Source of the DNA: Methylococcaceae bacterium
Lineage (GTDB): Bacteria; Pseudomonadota; Gammaproteobacteria; Methylococcales; Methylomonadaceae
Assembly (NCBI GenBank): GCA_021647585.1
Contig: JAKIUK010000050.1
Coordinates: 1-30,966 of the forward strand
DNA length: 30,966 nucleotides
Direction of reading: 5' to 3'
Position 1 is the first letter of the stretch. The number at the start of each line of letters is the position of its first letter. Shown here in pieces: positions 24,228-30,966 of the stretch. A program made the translations under genes and the position numbers. The notes below the pieces were generated by a model, which was not told the origin of the DNA, did not search any database, and worked only from the letters and a program-made list of their open reading frames with translations.

Positions 24228-25160
24228 CTACAACTGAAATATTGTTGGTTCTTCATCTTCTGACAAGTCAGGTACAACGTCTATGCCTTTCTGTTCTTGT
24301 ATTAGTTGCCGAATTTTTGCTTGTTCTCTATTTTCATTAGTGGTTTTAGGGAAAATACCACCTTGCTGCTTATCTTTAATAACGTTTAACATTAATGTTA
24401 AATCTATCTGAGGTGCTTCTTCAGCATAGCCATATACTAAAGCGTAATCACATAATGTATTGATTAACCGAGGAATTCCGCTACTATGATAGTAAACAAC
24501 TGCGGCAGCATATTTATCAAAAATTAAATTTTTACCGCCTGCAATTGTCAGCCGGTGTCTTATATAAGCGGTAGTTTCTTTATATCCGAGTGCTTTCAAT
24601 TTATAATCAACAGAAACCCTTTGAGCCAATTGCCTCAGCTCATGACGTTGCATTATTTCCAGTAACTCGGGTTGCCCTATTAAAATAAGTTGTAATACCA
24701 GATGTTTATCAGCATTAATATTTGTCAGTAAACGTAACTCTTCTAAGGTTTCTATTTCCAGATTTTGGGCTTCATCTATAATAAGTACGGTTCTTTTATT
24801 CTCTGAATATTCTTTTATCAAAAATTCTGTAAATAATTGATAACGTACCGCCTTGTCATTGTTTTCTGTTTTTAAGTCAAAAGCCAGCATTACCCATTGC
24901 AACAAATCACCAAAAGAACCATGGGCATTAGAAATCAAACCAACGGTTACATCCTCCTCCATATTATGCAAAATTTCTCTCGTGAGTGTTGTTTTACCAC
25001 AACCCACTTCTCCAGTAATAACTGTCACCCCAGCCTGACTTTGTATTCCATAGTTAAGCATAGTTAAGGCCGTCTGGTGCTGCTTACTTAAATATAGATA
25101 AGATGGGTCGGGGGAAAGAGAAAATGGTTTTTCTTTTAAATTATAAAATTCTGTATACAT
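24228..25160 (-). CDS. ExeA-like AAA ATPase of EPS/PEP-CTERM loci
   Basis: This 310-residue protein begins MYTEFYNLKEKPFSLSPDP, the standard opening of ExeA/GspA-type ATPases and of the XrtA/PEP-CTERM-locus secretion ATPase. Walker A is GEVGCGKTT (50-58) and Walker B is VLIIDE (125-130), followed by AQNLEIETLEELRLLTN. A sensor-like LILIGQPEL and the lid helices GYKETTAYIRHRL complete the AAA core. There is no C-terminal peptidoglycan-binding domain of the type found in longer ExeA proteins. It probably energises or organises the export complex; its exact job in EPS secretion is not established. Downstream of it the locus is interrupted by the accessory block. Confidence 0.9.
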   Translation of the reverse strand: MYTEFYNLKEKPFSLSPDPSYLYLSKQHQTALTMLNYGIQSQAGVTVITGEVGCGKTTLTREILHNMEEDVTVGLISNAHGSFGDLLQWVMLAFDLKTENNDKAVRYQLFTEFLIKEYSENKRTVLIIDEAQNLEIETLEELRLLTNINADKHLVLQLILIGQPELLEIMQRHELRQLAQRVSVDYKLKALGYKETTAYIRHRLTIAGGKNLIFDKYAAAVVYYHSSGIPRLINTLCDYALVYGYAEEAPQIDLTLMLNVIKDKQQGGIFPKTTNENREQAKIRQLIQEQKGIDVVPDLSEDEEPTIFQL

Positions 25161-25527
25161 TTATTGTTCAAAAACGAATATGTTTAGTTTATCTACTCTT
25201 AAAATGTCTATAATTACATCAGTTGCATGCTCTTCCTTCCAACCTTCCATCAAGTTTTTCCATGCAGATTAAATCGTTGTCTTAAGAAAAACAATTGTCT
25301 TAGAGGTGTAGACAAATTACGGTGAACCTCGTTCCAAGCGTCGGCATGAGATTAGCAGTAATAACTGACCAGCTAGCAAAATTCCAGTAACCATTTAGTC
25401 AACGAAAGTATATTAACTCAGGGACAGTTGTCGAGTAGTTCGATTCTCTTCAACCAGGTTTTTGTAGCGGACTTAAGTCCGCTCTACAATGTTACAACAA
25501 TACTCGTCATATAACATTGCTGATGCT
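25161..25527. other. Gene-free stretch within the secretion operon
   Basis: These 367 bp separate the tyrosine kinase gene from the ATPase gene. No convincing frame is present. The only recognisable structure is the perfect palindrome AGCGGACTTAAGTCCGCT at 25466-25483, with paired flanks TGT/ACA. The same kind of AGCGGACTT...AGTCCGCT repeat occurs degenerately near 23617. It may act as a transcript hairpin that dampens read-through into the ATPase gene. Confidence 0.5.
25463..25488. repeat. REP-like perfect palindrome
   Basis: AGCGGACTTAAGTCCGCT (25466-25483) is an 18-base perfect palindrome between TGT and TCTACA. It resembles dispersed intergenic palindromes; a degenerate relative lies at 23617-23634. 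It could form a cruciform or an RNA hairpin, but no T-tract follows on the minus strand, so I do not call it a terminator. Confidence 0.65.
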
Positions 25528-26358
25528 CTAATAGTAATAGCCACCTGTTTGACTGTCTTCTGCTTTATTCAGAATTGTACCTAAACATTTTGTTTCATCT
25601 AATAATTGCAGACTCCGAGTTATTTCATCTTCCGTTGTTTCACCTTCAGCAACTACTAAAACACAGGCATCCACGCTAGGCATAATCATTATTGCATCGT
25701 CAGTATGCAATAATGGAGGCAAATCTAGAATCACAATCCTGTCTGGATAACGGTTTTTTAACTCACTGGCTAACGCAATCATTTTTGGCGTCGATAATAA
25801 TTCTGATGAACTTCTTAATGGTTTTCCTGCCGGCAATATAACTAATGACTCTAACCCAGGATGGATTAATAAATTGGGAATAGAATGATCACTTTCTAAA
25901 TAATCTCTCACTCCAATATCTGCTGGCATGTCAAAATAACTGTTTATACTGGGTCGCCTGAGATCAAGATCCGCTAATAATACAGAATAATTTGCATCCA
26001 TCGCTATACTAATTGCTAAATTTGTAGCAATCAATGATTTTCCAACACCTTCTGCAGGACTGGTTATGGCAAGCACATTCCATTGGTTAGCCCGCATCTG
26101 CTGGAGTATTTTAGTCCTTAATATTTTAAATAAATCAGCTCTGGCATCATTTTTTAATGCCGATACTACACGGTTTTTTCTAAAACATTCATCAGAAACT
26201 TCAATAGTCTGCGTTTGCTCATATGCTATTTTATTAGCCGATGGTCTTTTTTTAATATCTATAGCATCAAGCTTCTGTTCTTCATTATTGCTATTAAAAG
26301 AGCTAGTCGTTTGACGCTGTTTACTTGCTTTTTCTAATGCTTTTTGAATTCTTTCCAT
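25528..26358 (-). CDS. BY-type tyrosine kinase (CpsD/ExoP cytoplasmic domain, PEP-CTERM type)
   Basis: This 276-residue P-loop kinase is a stand-alone cytoplasmic domain of the bacterial tyrosine kinase family. It would control EPS chain length and export by cycles of autophosphorylation with the Wzz-like membrane partner. Visible motifs are Walker A SPAEGVGKS (100-108), Walker A' LLADLDLRRP (127-136), Walker B IVILDLPP (208-215) and a C-terminal tyrosine cluster YYY (274-276), the likely phosphorylation site. The N-terminal 60 residues are charged and carry no known domain. A good AGGAA site precedes the ATG. It starts 52 bp after the Wzz-like gene. Separate membrane and kinase polypeptides are usual for PEP-CTERM-type loci and Gram-positive capsules, unlike the fused Wzc of E. 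coli. Confidence 0.92.
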   Translation of the reverse strand: MERIQKALEKASKQRQTTSSFNSNNEEQKLDAIDIKKRPSANKIAYEQTQTIEVSDECFRKNRVVSALKNDARADLFKILRTKILQQMRANQWNVLAITSPAEGVGKSLIATNLAISIAMDANYSVLLADLDLRRPSINSYFDMPADIGVRDYLESDHSIPNLLIHPGLESLVILPAGKPLRSSSELLSTPKMIALASELKNRYPDRIVILDLPPLLHTDDAIMIMPSVDACVLVVAEGETTEDEITRSLQLLDETKCLGTILNKAEDSQTGGYYY

Positions 26359-26410
26359 GCTAAATTCCTGAAAATTTTATATTTTTAAAACACATAGAAC
26401 TTTAGACCTT

Positions 26411-28156
26411 TTATAAAGCACTTAAGCCTAATTTCCGTAACCCGGCGTACCACAGAACATCCAATGGCATAATAAGTAAATGAAAAAGCATAACGCCCGC
26501 AAAAACAGATACCAAGATAATTACTATGGTCCGTTTTTTAAGTCCCTGTTTACTTTGCACATCCTCATCATTCTCGATGTAGGGAATAACAATTAACGGC
26601 GGCGCTCCTGACAATGCGGTTAAACTTTTTACACCATAAATTCTACGGTCTAGGCCAGCCTTTAATAAGGCAAAACCAAAGGCCATTCCCATTGCCAGGA
26701 TAAACCCTATAAACACAATTGCTTTTCTATTTGGCTTAAAAGGTTCCTCTGGAAATAAAGGGGGTTCTATTAAAGTAAAACGCTCCCCTTTACGATCCTT
26801 TTCCATTGCTTGTGCCATATCGGCTTCCATTTGTTTTGCCTTGACCTCTTGATATTTAGCCGTTGCATTTTCATAATTTCGCATCAAGTTCTTGTATTCC
26901 CGATCTACCTGGGGTGCATTCAATAATCCTGTCTCATAATTTTCCAGCTTAGCTAATAACCTTTTTTTTGAATTCCGCATTGCGCTGGAATCAGCAATTA
27001 CCGAATTAAGTTGGGCTTGCAATTGGATATATGCCGGATTATCGGGCCTTGAACTCACAAAACGTTTTTTTGTTGTGGGTTTGTTTAACTCTGCTTCTAG
27101 TTGTTTAACTTGTTGCTTAAGTTTTTTTATATCTGGATGATCCACCGAATATCGTTGAGACAAAGCAACCAGTTCTGCATTTTTATTCTTTAGTTGCGTT
27201 TGAATTTCTGTTTTATCAATGCCACCGACTTCTTTTTCTAAAGCAGCTATTTCCCGTCGCATTTTAATAACATCTGGATGTGTACTGGCATATTTTGCTG
27301 TTAAAGCAACATATTCCGCCTGTAATGCTTTTAATCTGTCTTCTGCTCCATAAATACGCTCTCCAGTGGCAGAATATGTTGATAAATTAGGACTTAATTG
27401 GGCCAATTCCGCATTCAAATATAATTTTCTTTCATTTAGGGAATTAATTTGCCTATCAATCTCGATAATCTGCTGATCCGTTCTATCCATTAATTGCATA
27501 TTCAACTGCTGCAGTTCAGGCAAACTTGCTGCATTTTTTTCTTTAAATTCTGCTAATTGTTTTTCAATTTCAGAAATTTGAGAACTTAATTTTCCTGCTT
27601 CAATTGCTAAAAAACTCGTAGTTTCTGATGCCGCTTGTGTTCTATGCTTTAAGTTCTCATTTAAATACAGACTCACTAATTCATTAGCTACCTGTTGTGC
27701 TTTTTTGGCAGATTTGCTGGCATATGATAAATTAAATGCTATTGTGGCTTGAGTAGGCCGACCACTACGTGGATCAATAACATCCGCACTGACCATGTCC
27801 AGCTCTATATCTTCTCTCATGGCATCTAACACATCGGCAGAAGTCAAATTCTTTCTATCTTCTACGTATAGATTAAATTTTTCAATAACAGCCTTCAGGT
27901 TTTCGGTACTCATCACCCGCTGACTAATCACCTGAATTCGCTGATCAGCATAACTGGTTACTGTAGAACGAACCAATTCCTGAGGGATTTCCTGTTGTTC
28001 AATAAGAATTGTGGCCGTTGATTTATACATAGCAGGCAACTTAATGGCCACCAACACAGCTATGAAAAATATAATCACACTGGTAATTATAATTTGTTTC
28101 TTTTGTCTTTTTAAAACCTGGATATAATCCTGGATTCCTTTAATATCTTCTTCCAT
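26411..28156 (-). CDS. Wzz/GNVR-type chain-length determinant (PEP-CTERM type)
   Basis: This 581-residue polysaccharide co-polymerase sits in the inner membrane with a large periplasmic coiled-coil part. One transmembrane segment is near 21-41 (IIITSVIIFFIAVLVAIKL), followed by PAMYKSTATILIE, the usual Wzz beta strand. Long heptad-rich helices fill 180-470. A proline-rich PPLFPEEPFKPNRK stretch precedes a second membrane segment (about 482-500), and a third follows near 545-568. Within the coiled coil, residues 275-311 and 322-358 form a tandem repeat (ALTAKYASTHPDV / ALSQRYSVDHPDI). It should set EPS chain length together with the kinase encoded downstream. The start is 18 bp after the beta-barrel gene. 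Confidence 0.92.
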   Translation of the reverse strand: MEEDIKGIQDYIQVLKRQKKQIIITSVIIFFIAVLVAIKLPAMYKSTATILIEQQEIPQELVRSTVTSYADQRIQVISQRVMSTENLKAVIEKFNLYVEDRKNLTSADVLDAMREDIELDMVSADVIDPRSGRPTQATIAFNLSYASKSAKKAQQVANELVSLYLNENLKHRTQAASETTSFLAIEAGKLSSQISEIEKQLAEFKEKNAASLPELQQLNMQLMDRTDQQIIEIDRQINSLNERKLYLNAELAQLSPNLSTYSATGERIYGAEDRLKALQAEYVALTAKYASTHPDVIKMRREIAALEKEVGGIDKTEIQTQLKNKNAELVALSQRYSVDHPDIKKLKQQVKQLEAELNKPTTKKRFVSSRPDNPAYIQLQAQLNSVIADSSAMRNSKKRLLAKLENYETGLLNAPQVDREYKNLMRNYENATAKYQEVKAKQMEADMAQAMEKDRKGERFTLIEPPLFPEEPFKPNRKAIVFIGFILAMGMAFGFALLKAGLDRRIYGVKSLTALSGAPPLIVIPYIENDEDVQSKQGLKKRTIVIILVSVFAGVMLFHLLIMPLDVLWYAGLRKLGLSAL

Positions 28157-28174
28157 TATTAACTCTTTAAAATA

Positions 28175-29392
28175 TTAAAAACGATTAGTTGACAATTTGT
28201 CCCATTGATAACTTATTGTCACAAAAACACCATTAGAAACTGCATTATTATTCCTACTATCAAATTCTTGCAGACGGTAACGGTAACCACCACTTAAAAA
28301 TGTTTGTCTATCAAACCGCCAATTTAATCGTGGTTCAATCGAATAATAAGTTCGTCCCGTATCCCGTTTGTCATCTGTCGATGTTGAACGATTTAAAACG
28401 GCTAAAACACTAAATTTCAGACGTTCTGTTATACCTTGGGAAACACTCGCCTTAAATCTATCTGCCTGTAAAAATTCCCCTGAACCCGATGGACTGACAC
28501 TTCTTGAGTAGCTCAAGTCTAAGTCTCCCGACTCAAATTTCTTTTTCAGCCCTAAAGAAAATAGAGACCCTAATGAACTATTTTCAGTTCCAGGTATTCT
28601 GATTGGAATTGGCTGGTTCCCTATTCTGATTACAACGACTCTGCTCCCTGTTCTATTCACACTGAATCTTGCCCCAACCATAGCATTAAAACTTAAGGTT
28701 TCAGAATAATTATAGTCAAACCCTACATTAATACTATAGTCATCCGTTTCTTGATCAGAATCTGTTAATTTATATTGCAGCGCCCCAAATGTTGCAAATA
28801 GCTGTGTATCAGCACGCCACTGATAAAGGTATGACAAGTTAATTGAATCTGTTTTATAACTGTTTAACAAACTATTAGAGGTATTATCATAAGTCACCTC
28901 TTCATGCGTATACTGTGTTTGTATGTTTTGAAGCTCTGATAAAGTATAAGCCCAGTGAGGCGAAATATTAAACTTTTCCCTATCCACCAAAATTTGGGTA
29001 AGCCCTGTCAACTCTATTTCACTGGTCAAACTGGTATCGCGTATATAAACCGCATCTAAACCCAGCTGATTTCTTTCTGTGACCTGGAAATTAGACCCTA
29101 CTGTCCAGTTCAAATCTTCCCTGTCTAGATTTTCTTGTCCCCAATAACGGTAAACATCTAATAGTGTCGTTAAATCTATATTGGATGTCTCAGTTCGAGT
29201 ACCGTATTTTGTAAAAAAAGAAGCTCTGAATCCGGCTACATCTTTTGATTCTTCTGTTCTGAGGCGCAAATTATCATCAACTTCCACACGCAGCTTGGTG
29301 GTTGGTTGGATATACCATTCTCTTGCGTTTGCGCTGGATGAAAGAAAAAAAGCAATCACAATTAATATTGAAATTAGTTCTTTACTATTCAT
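28175..29392 (-). CDS. Outer-membrane beta-barrel protein of EPS export (PEP-CTERM-associated type)
   Basis: I use the ATG at 29392 because it gives a clean signal peptide (MNSKELISILIVIAFFLSSS, cleavage after ANA). A start at 29470 would put 26 unsuitable residues before it and overlap the preceding gene. The mature part is about 380 residues of alternating amphipathic strands with aromatic girdles (REWYIQPTTKLRVEVDDNLR, YRYRLQEFDSRN, a C-terminal VFVTISYQWDK). Acidic turns and DDNLR near the N-terminus are typical of EPS-locus outer-membrane proteins of about 400-500 residues. It probably forms or assists the outer-membrane exit of the polymer, since the neighbouring Wza-like protein is too short to form a complete channel. 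Substrate specificity is unknown. Confidence 0.8.
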   Translation of the reverse strand: MNSKELISILIVIAFFLSSSANAREWYIQPTTKLRVEVDDNLRLRTEESKDVAGFRASFFTKYGTRTETSNIDLTTLLDVYRYWGQENLDREDLNWTVGSNFQVTERNQLGLDAVYIRDTSLTSEIELTGLTQILVDREKFNISPHWAYTLSELQNIQTQYTHEEVTYDNTSNSLLNSYKTDSINLSYLYQWRADTQLFATFGALQYKLTDSDQETDDYSINVGFDYNYSETLSFNAMVGARFSVNRTGSRVVVIRIGNQPIPIRIPGTENSSLGSLFSLGLKKKFESGDLDLSYSRSVSPSGSGEFLQADRFKASVSQGITERLKFSVLAVLNRSTSTDDKRDTGRTYYSIEPRLNWRFDRQTFLSGGYRYRLQEFDSRNNNAVSNGVFVTISYQWDKLSTNRF

Positions 29393-29459
29393 ATTCAGTA
29401 TTTTATTTAAAGAACTATTATTTATCCCGCAGAAAAAAATAGCCATGAATTGCAACCGG

Positions 29460-30047
29460 TTAAGGAACAACTACAACATCTCCATTTTTCAATATAATAT
29501 TTTGCTCCAGATCATCGCCATCTTCCACATCTCCATACCGGAACTCAATTGCCTGCTGCTTACCGTCTTTATCTCTTCGTAAAATCTTAATATCATTGAC
29601 TGCAGAAAATGGTGTCATCCCGGCTGCCATAGACAAAGCTTGCATCACATCTACATAGCGATTAACAATATATTCACCCGGCTTGTTAACTTTGCCAATA
29701 ACATAAATTCTATTGCCTAGTAATTGTTTAGCAGATACGGTAATTACAGGGTCCGCAATATATTGGCTTAAACGCTCGCTGATGATTTTCTGAATTTCAA
29801 CCAGGCTTTTCCCCTGCGCTTTAAAATCACCCGCCAAAGGAAAGGATAAGCCGCCATCGGGTCTAACCAAAACCTCCTGCTGCAAGCCTTCTTCTTTCCA
29901 AACGGAAATCTCCAATATATCTCCCGGTTGTACCAGGTATGCTTTTGACTCAGGTAATGGAACCTGTTCTTGCGCTGATACTTGCTGATATGCAGCCAAA
30001 GTTATCCAAAACAAAACCAGCCCAACCTTATGATTTAATCGCATCAA
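29460..30047 (-). CDS. Short Wza-like polysaccharide export protein (Poly_export + SLBB)
   Basis: This 195-residue periplasmic or outer-membrane-associated export protein is the first gene of the locus. The N-terminal signal peptide (1-25, ending QQVSA) has no lipobox Cys. The polysaccharide-export domain runs from YLVQPGDILEISVWKEEG (about 37-54) through VLVRPDGGLSFPLAGDF to about 105. An SLBB domain follows (NRIYVIGKVNKPGEY, about 111-125, and NDIKILRRD). It lacks the C-terminal helix that forms the outer-membrane pore in full-length Wza (about 380 residues). This short form is the usual one in PEP-CTERM-type EPS loci, where a beta-barrel partner is encoded next door, as here. A GGAG lies 8 bases upstream of the ATG. 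Confidence 0.92.
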   Translation of the reverse strand: MMRLNHKVGLVLFWITLAAYQQVSAQEQVPLPESKAYLVQPGDILEISVWKEEGLQQEVLVRPDGGLSFPLAGDFKAQGKSLVEIQKIISERLSQYIADPVITVSAKQLLGNRIYVIGKVNKPGEYIVNRYVDVMQALSMAAGMTPFSAVNDIKILRRDKDGKQQAIEFRYGDVEDGDDLEQNIILKNGDVVVVP

Positions 30048-30074
30048 TTCAACTCCAAAATATTTGTACCGCTA

Positions 30075-30080
30075 ATTATA
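30075..30080 (-). promoter_or_regulatory. Candidate -10 box for the EPS operon
   Basis: On the minus strand a perfect TATAAT stands about 28 bp upstream of the first EPS gene's ATG, which gives a short leader containing the GGAG site. At the expected -35 distance I see only TTATGT (18-bp spacing), a weak match, so an activator may be required. I found no convincing sigma-54 site between 30048 and 30700. Confidence 0.4.
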
Positions 30081-30270
30081 GCCCATTATCCATCTACCAC
30101 ATAAAAAAGGGGGGGATACTGTACACAACATATGAACTACCTTGTAATTGAACAAAAAAAAACACACAAATTCAAGATATAAATATCGCCAACACTATTT
30201 CCAACACTAAGAGATCATTAAGTTAGCTGTCGTTGAATTCAAATTTAATAGCTGAAAAGCAATTACTTTA

Positions 30271-30563
30271 AATGACTATTAACCTATCGCAGGTTACTCT
30301 CAAATTTGACGTTTATAGATTAACTTCACAAACGCTGTCATTCCGACCAACGGGAGGAATCTTGAGTTTAAGCGCAACTTGAGCAACAATATGTCTCGGC
30401 AACACCGCTTCGCTGCTCCTGCATTGCCCTACCTCCTGTGTAAACAGCAGGGAGGTGGTGAATGCAGATATTGCATGGAGCAATATATCTGTCCATACAA
30501 GTCGTCCCGTTGCTCGAAATGACAACCCATTTAAAGTTTGACTCGTGCTTTGTTAATAGCCAT
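30271..30563. repeat. Intergenic repeat family, copy D (expanded)
   Basis: This copy begins AATGACTATTAACCTATCGC like copy B and passes through GTCATTCCGACCAACGGGAG. It ends CCCATTTAAAGTTTGACTCG and TTTGTTAATAGCCAT, matching the other end of copy C. The middle carries about 100 extra bases, including TACCTCC...GGGAGGTGG and CAATATCTG-type pairs, so it looks like a repeat with another small palindrome inserted at the loop. It lies in the leader region between tRNA-Leu and the EPS operon, which otherwise holds no gene (30048-30706). Confidence 0.75.
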
Positions 30564-30652
30564 ATTACTTTAATTGCAAACCACCAAAACAAGTAAACAT
30601 TCATACTACGACTTGTCAATTCTGGAGTTTAGCATTGTGATACTCTAAATTT

Positions 30653-30685
30653 GAAACCTTCATTCAATGGAACCATTGAGGTTTC
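30653..30685 (-). terminator. Candidate terminator of tRNA-Leu
   Basis: On the minus strand, about 20 bases after the tRNA 3' end, GAAACCT pairs with AGGTTTC and the inner CAATGG with CCATTG, with a small bulge. A T-rich tail is short (AAATTTAG follows), so factor-independent termination is uncertain. Confidence 0.4.
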
Positions 30686-30706
30686 TAAATCCATCCAAAG
30701 TTATTA

Positions 30707-30793
30707 TGGTGCCTCAGGCCGGAATCGAACCGGCACGCCCGTGAAGGCGCGGGATTTTAAGTCCCGTGCGTCTACCAATTTCGCCACCGAGGC
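30707..30793 (-). tRNA. tRNA-Leu, anticodon TAA
   Basis: On the minus strand the 87-nt sequence starts GCCTCGGTGGCGAAATTGG. It has a D-loop with GGTAGACGC, an anticodon stem-loop CGGGACTTAAAATCCCG (anticodon TAA), and a long class-II variable arm (GCCTTCACGGGC). The T-arm GCCGGTTCGATTCCGGC is followed by the acceptor strand CTGAGGC, discriminator A and an encoded CCA. All stems pair, with one G-T in the acceptor. tRNA-Leu genes are frequent integration sites, but I see no integrase or duplicated 3' end in this window. Confidence 0.96.
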
Positions 30794-30966
30794 ATTAGCT
30801 GATGTGCTAGTAGAGCGGCATATTCTATACATTCTGTTTAAAAATATCTAGTGCTATCTTTTGTTTTTTTTGACGAAAATAAAAATCGCAATAAAACATA
30901 ACGTTACACTTCTCTTTATACTGAATGATAGACTCTAATTCTACATTGCCACATTTGAATGGATAC

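Noticed and set aside
29392..29470. Longer start for the beta-barrel protein at 29470
   Set aside because: It would overlap the preceding gene and place 26 residues, including a Cys and several Asn, in front of an otherwise good signal peptide.
30313..30619. Short overlapping minus-strand frames upstream of the EPS operon
   Set aside because: They lie within repeat copy D, read through its palindromic arms, and parts of the same peptide appear in the other repeat copies, so they are chance translations of the repeat.
30048..30700. Sigma-54 promoter for the EPS operon, as in PrsK/PrsR-regulated loci
   Set aside because: I scanned for the GG...GC pair with correct spacing on the minus strand and saw only weak partial matches.

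Overview
The window is AT-rich DNA, probably from a gammaproteobacterium. Protein families and repeats resemble those of Methylococcales or Thiotrichales-type genomes, but I cannot place the organism more firmly from sequence alone. Nearly all of it is one exopolysaccharide (EPS) locus read on the minus strand, from a promoter near 30075 down to position 304. The locus lies between a tRNA-Leu(TAA) gene (30707-30793) and the start of an IS630-type transposase (1-114).

The secretion half comes first (30047 to 24228): a short Wza-like export protein, an outer-membrane beta-barrel protein, a Wzz/GNVR chain-length protein, a stand-alone BY-type tyrosine kinase with a C-terminal tyrosine cluster, and an ExeA-like ATPase. 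This set, with the PrsT-like TPR lipoprotein at the far end (304-2679), is the set usually found with exosortase A / PEP-CTERM EPS loci. No exosortase is present in the window.

An accessory block (about 20233-24227) interrupts the locus. It holds two Uma2-family genes, a HepT/MntA-type toxin-antitoxin pair whose antitoxin frame is broken by one base in a poly-A run, a decayed second hepT, two inverted copies of a long palindromic element (one split by a 290-bp element with a TTATCA target duplication), and several small hairpin repeats.

The biosynthesis half follows (20232 to 2690): a uridine-kinase-like protein, an alkaline-phosphatase-superfamily hydrolase, a nucleotidyltransferase-fold protein, a GT-C-like membrane protein, a Wzx flippase, a PAPS sulfotransferase, three GT4 glycosyltransferases, a secreted DUF4091/GH123-like hydrolase, APS kinase CysC and a WecA/MraY-family initiating transferase. 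I infer a lipid-linked, Wzx-dependent, probably sulfated polysaccharide: WecA-like priming, GT4 extension, sulfation with PAPS from CysC, flipping, polymerisation, and export through the Wzz/kinase/Wza-like apparatus. One plus-strand gene (4757-5830, nucleotidyltransferase fold) sits inside the locus between copies of an intergenic repeat that occurs four times in the window.
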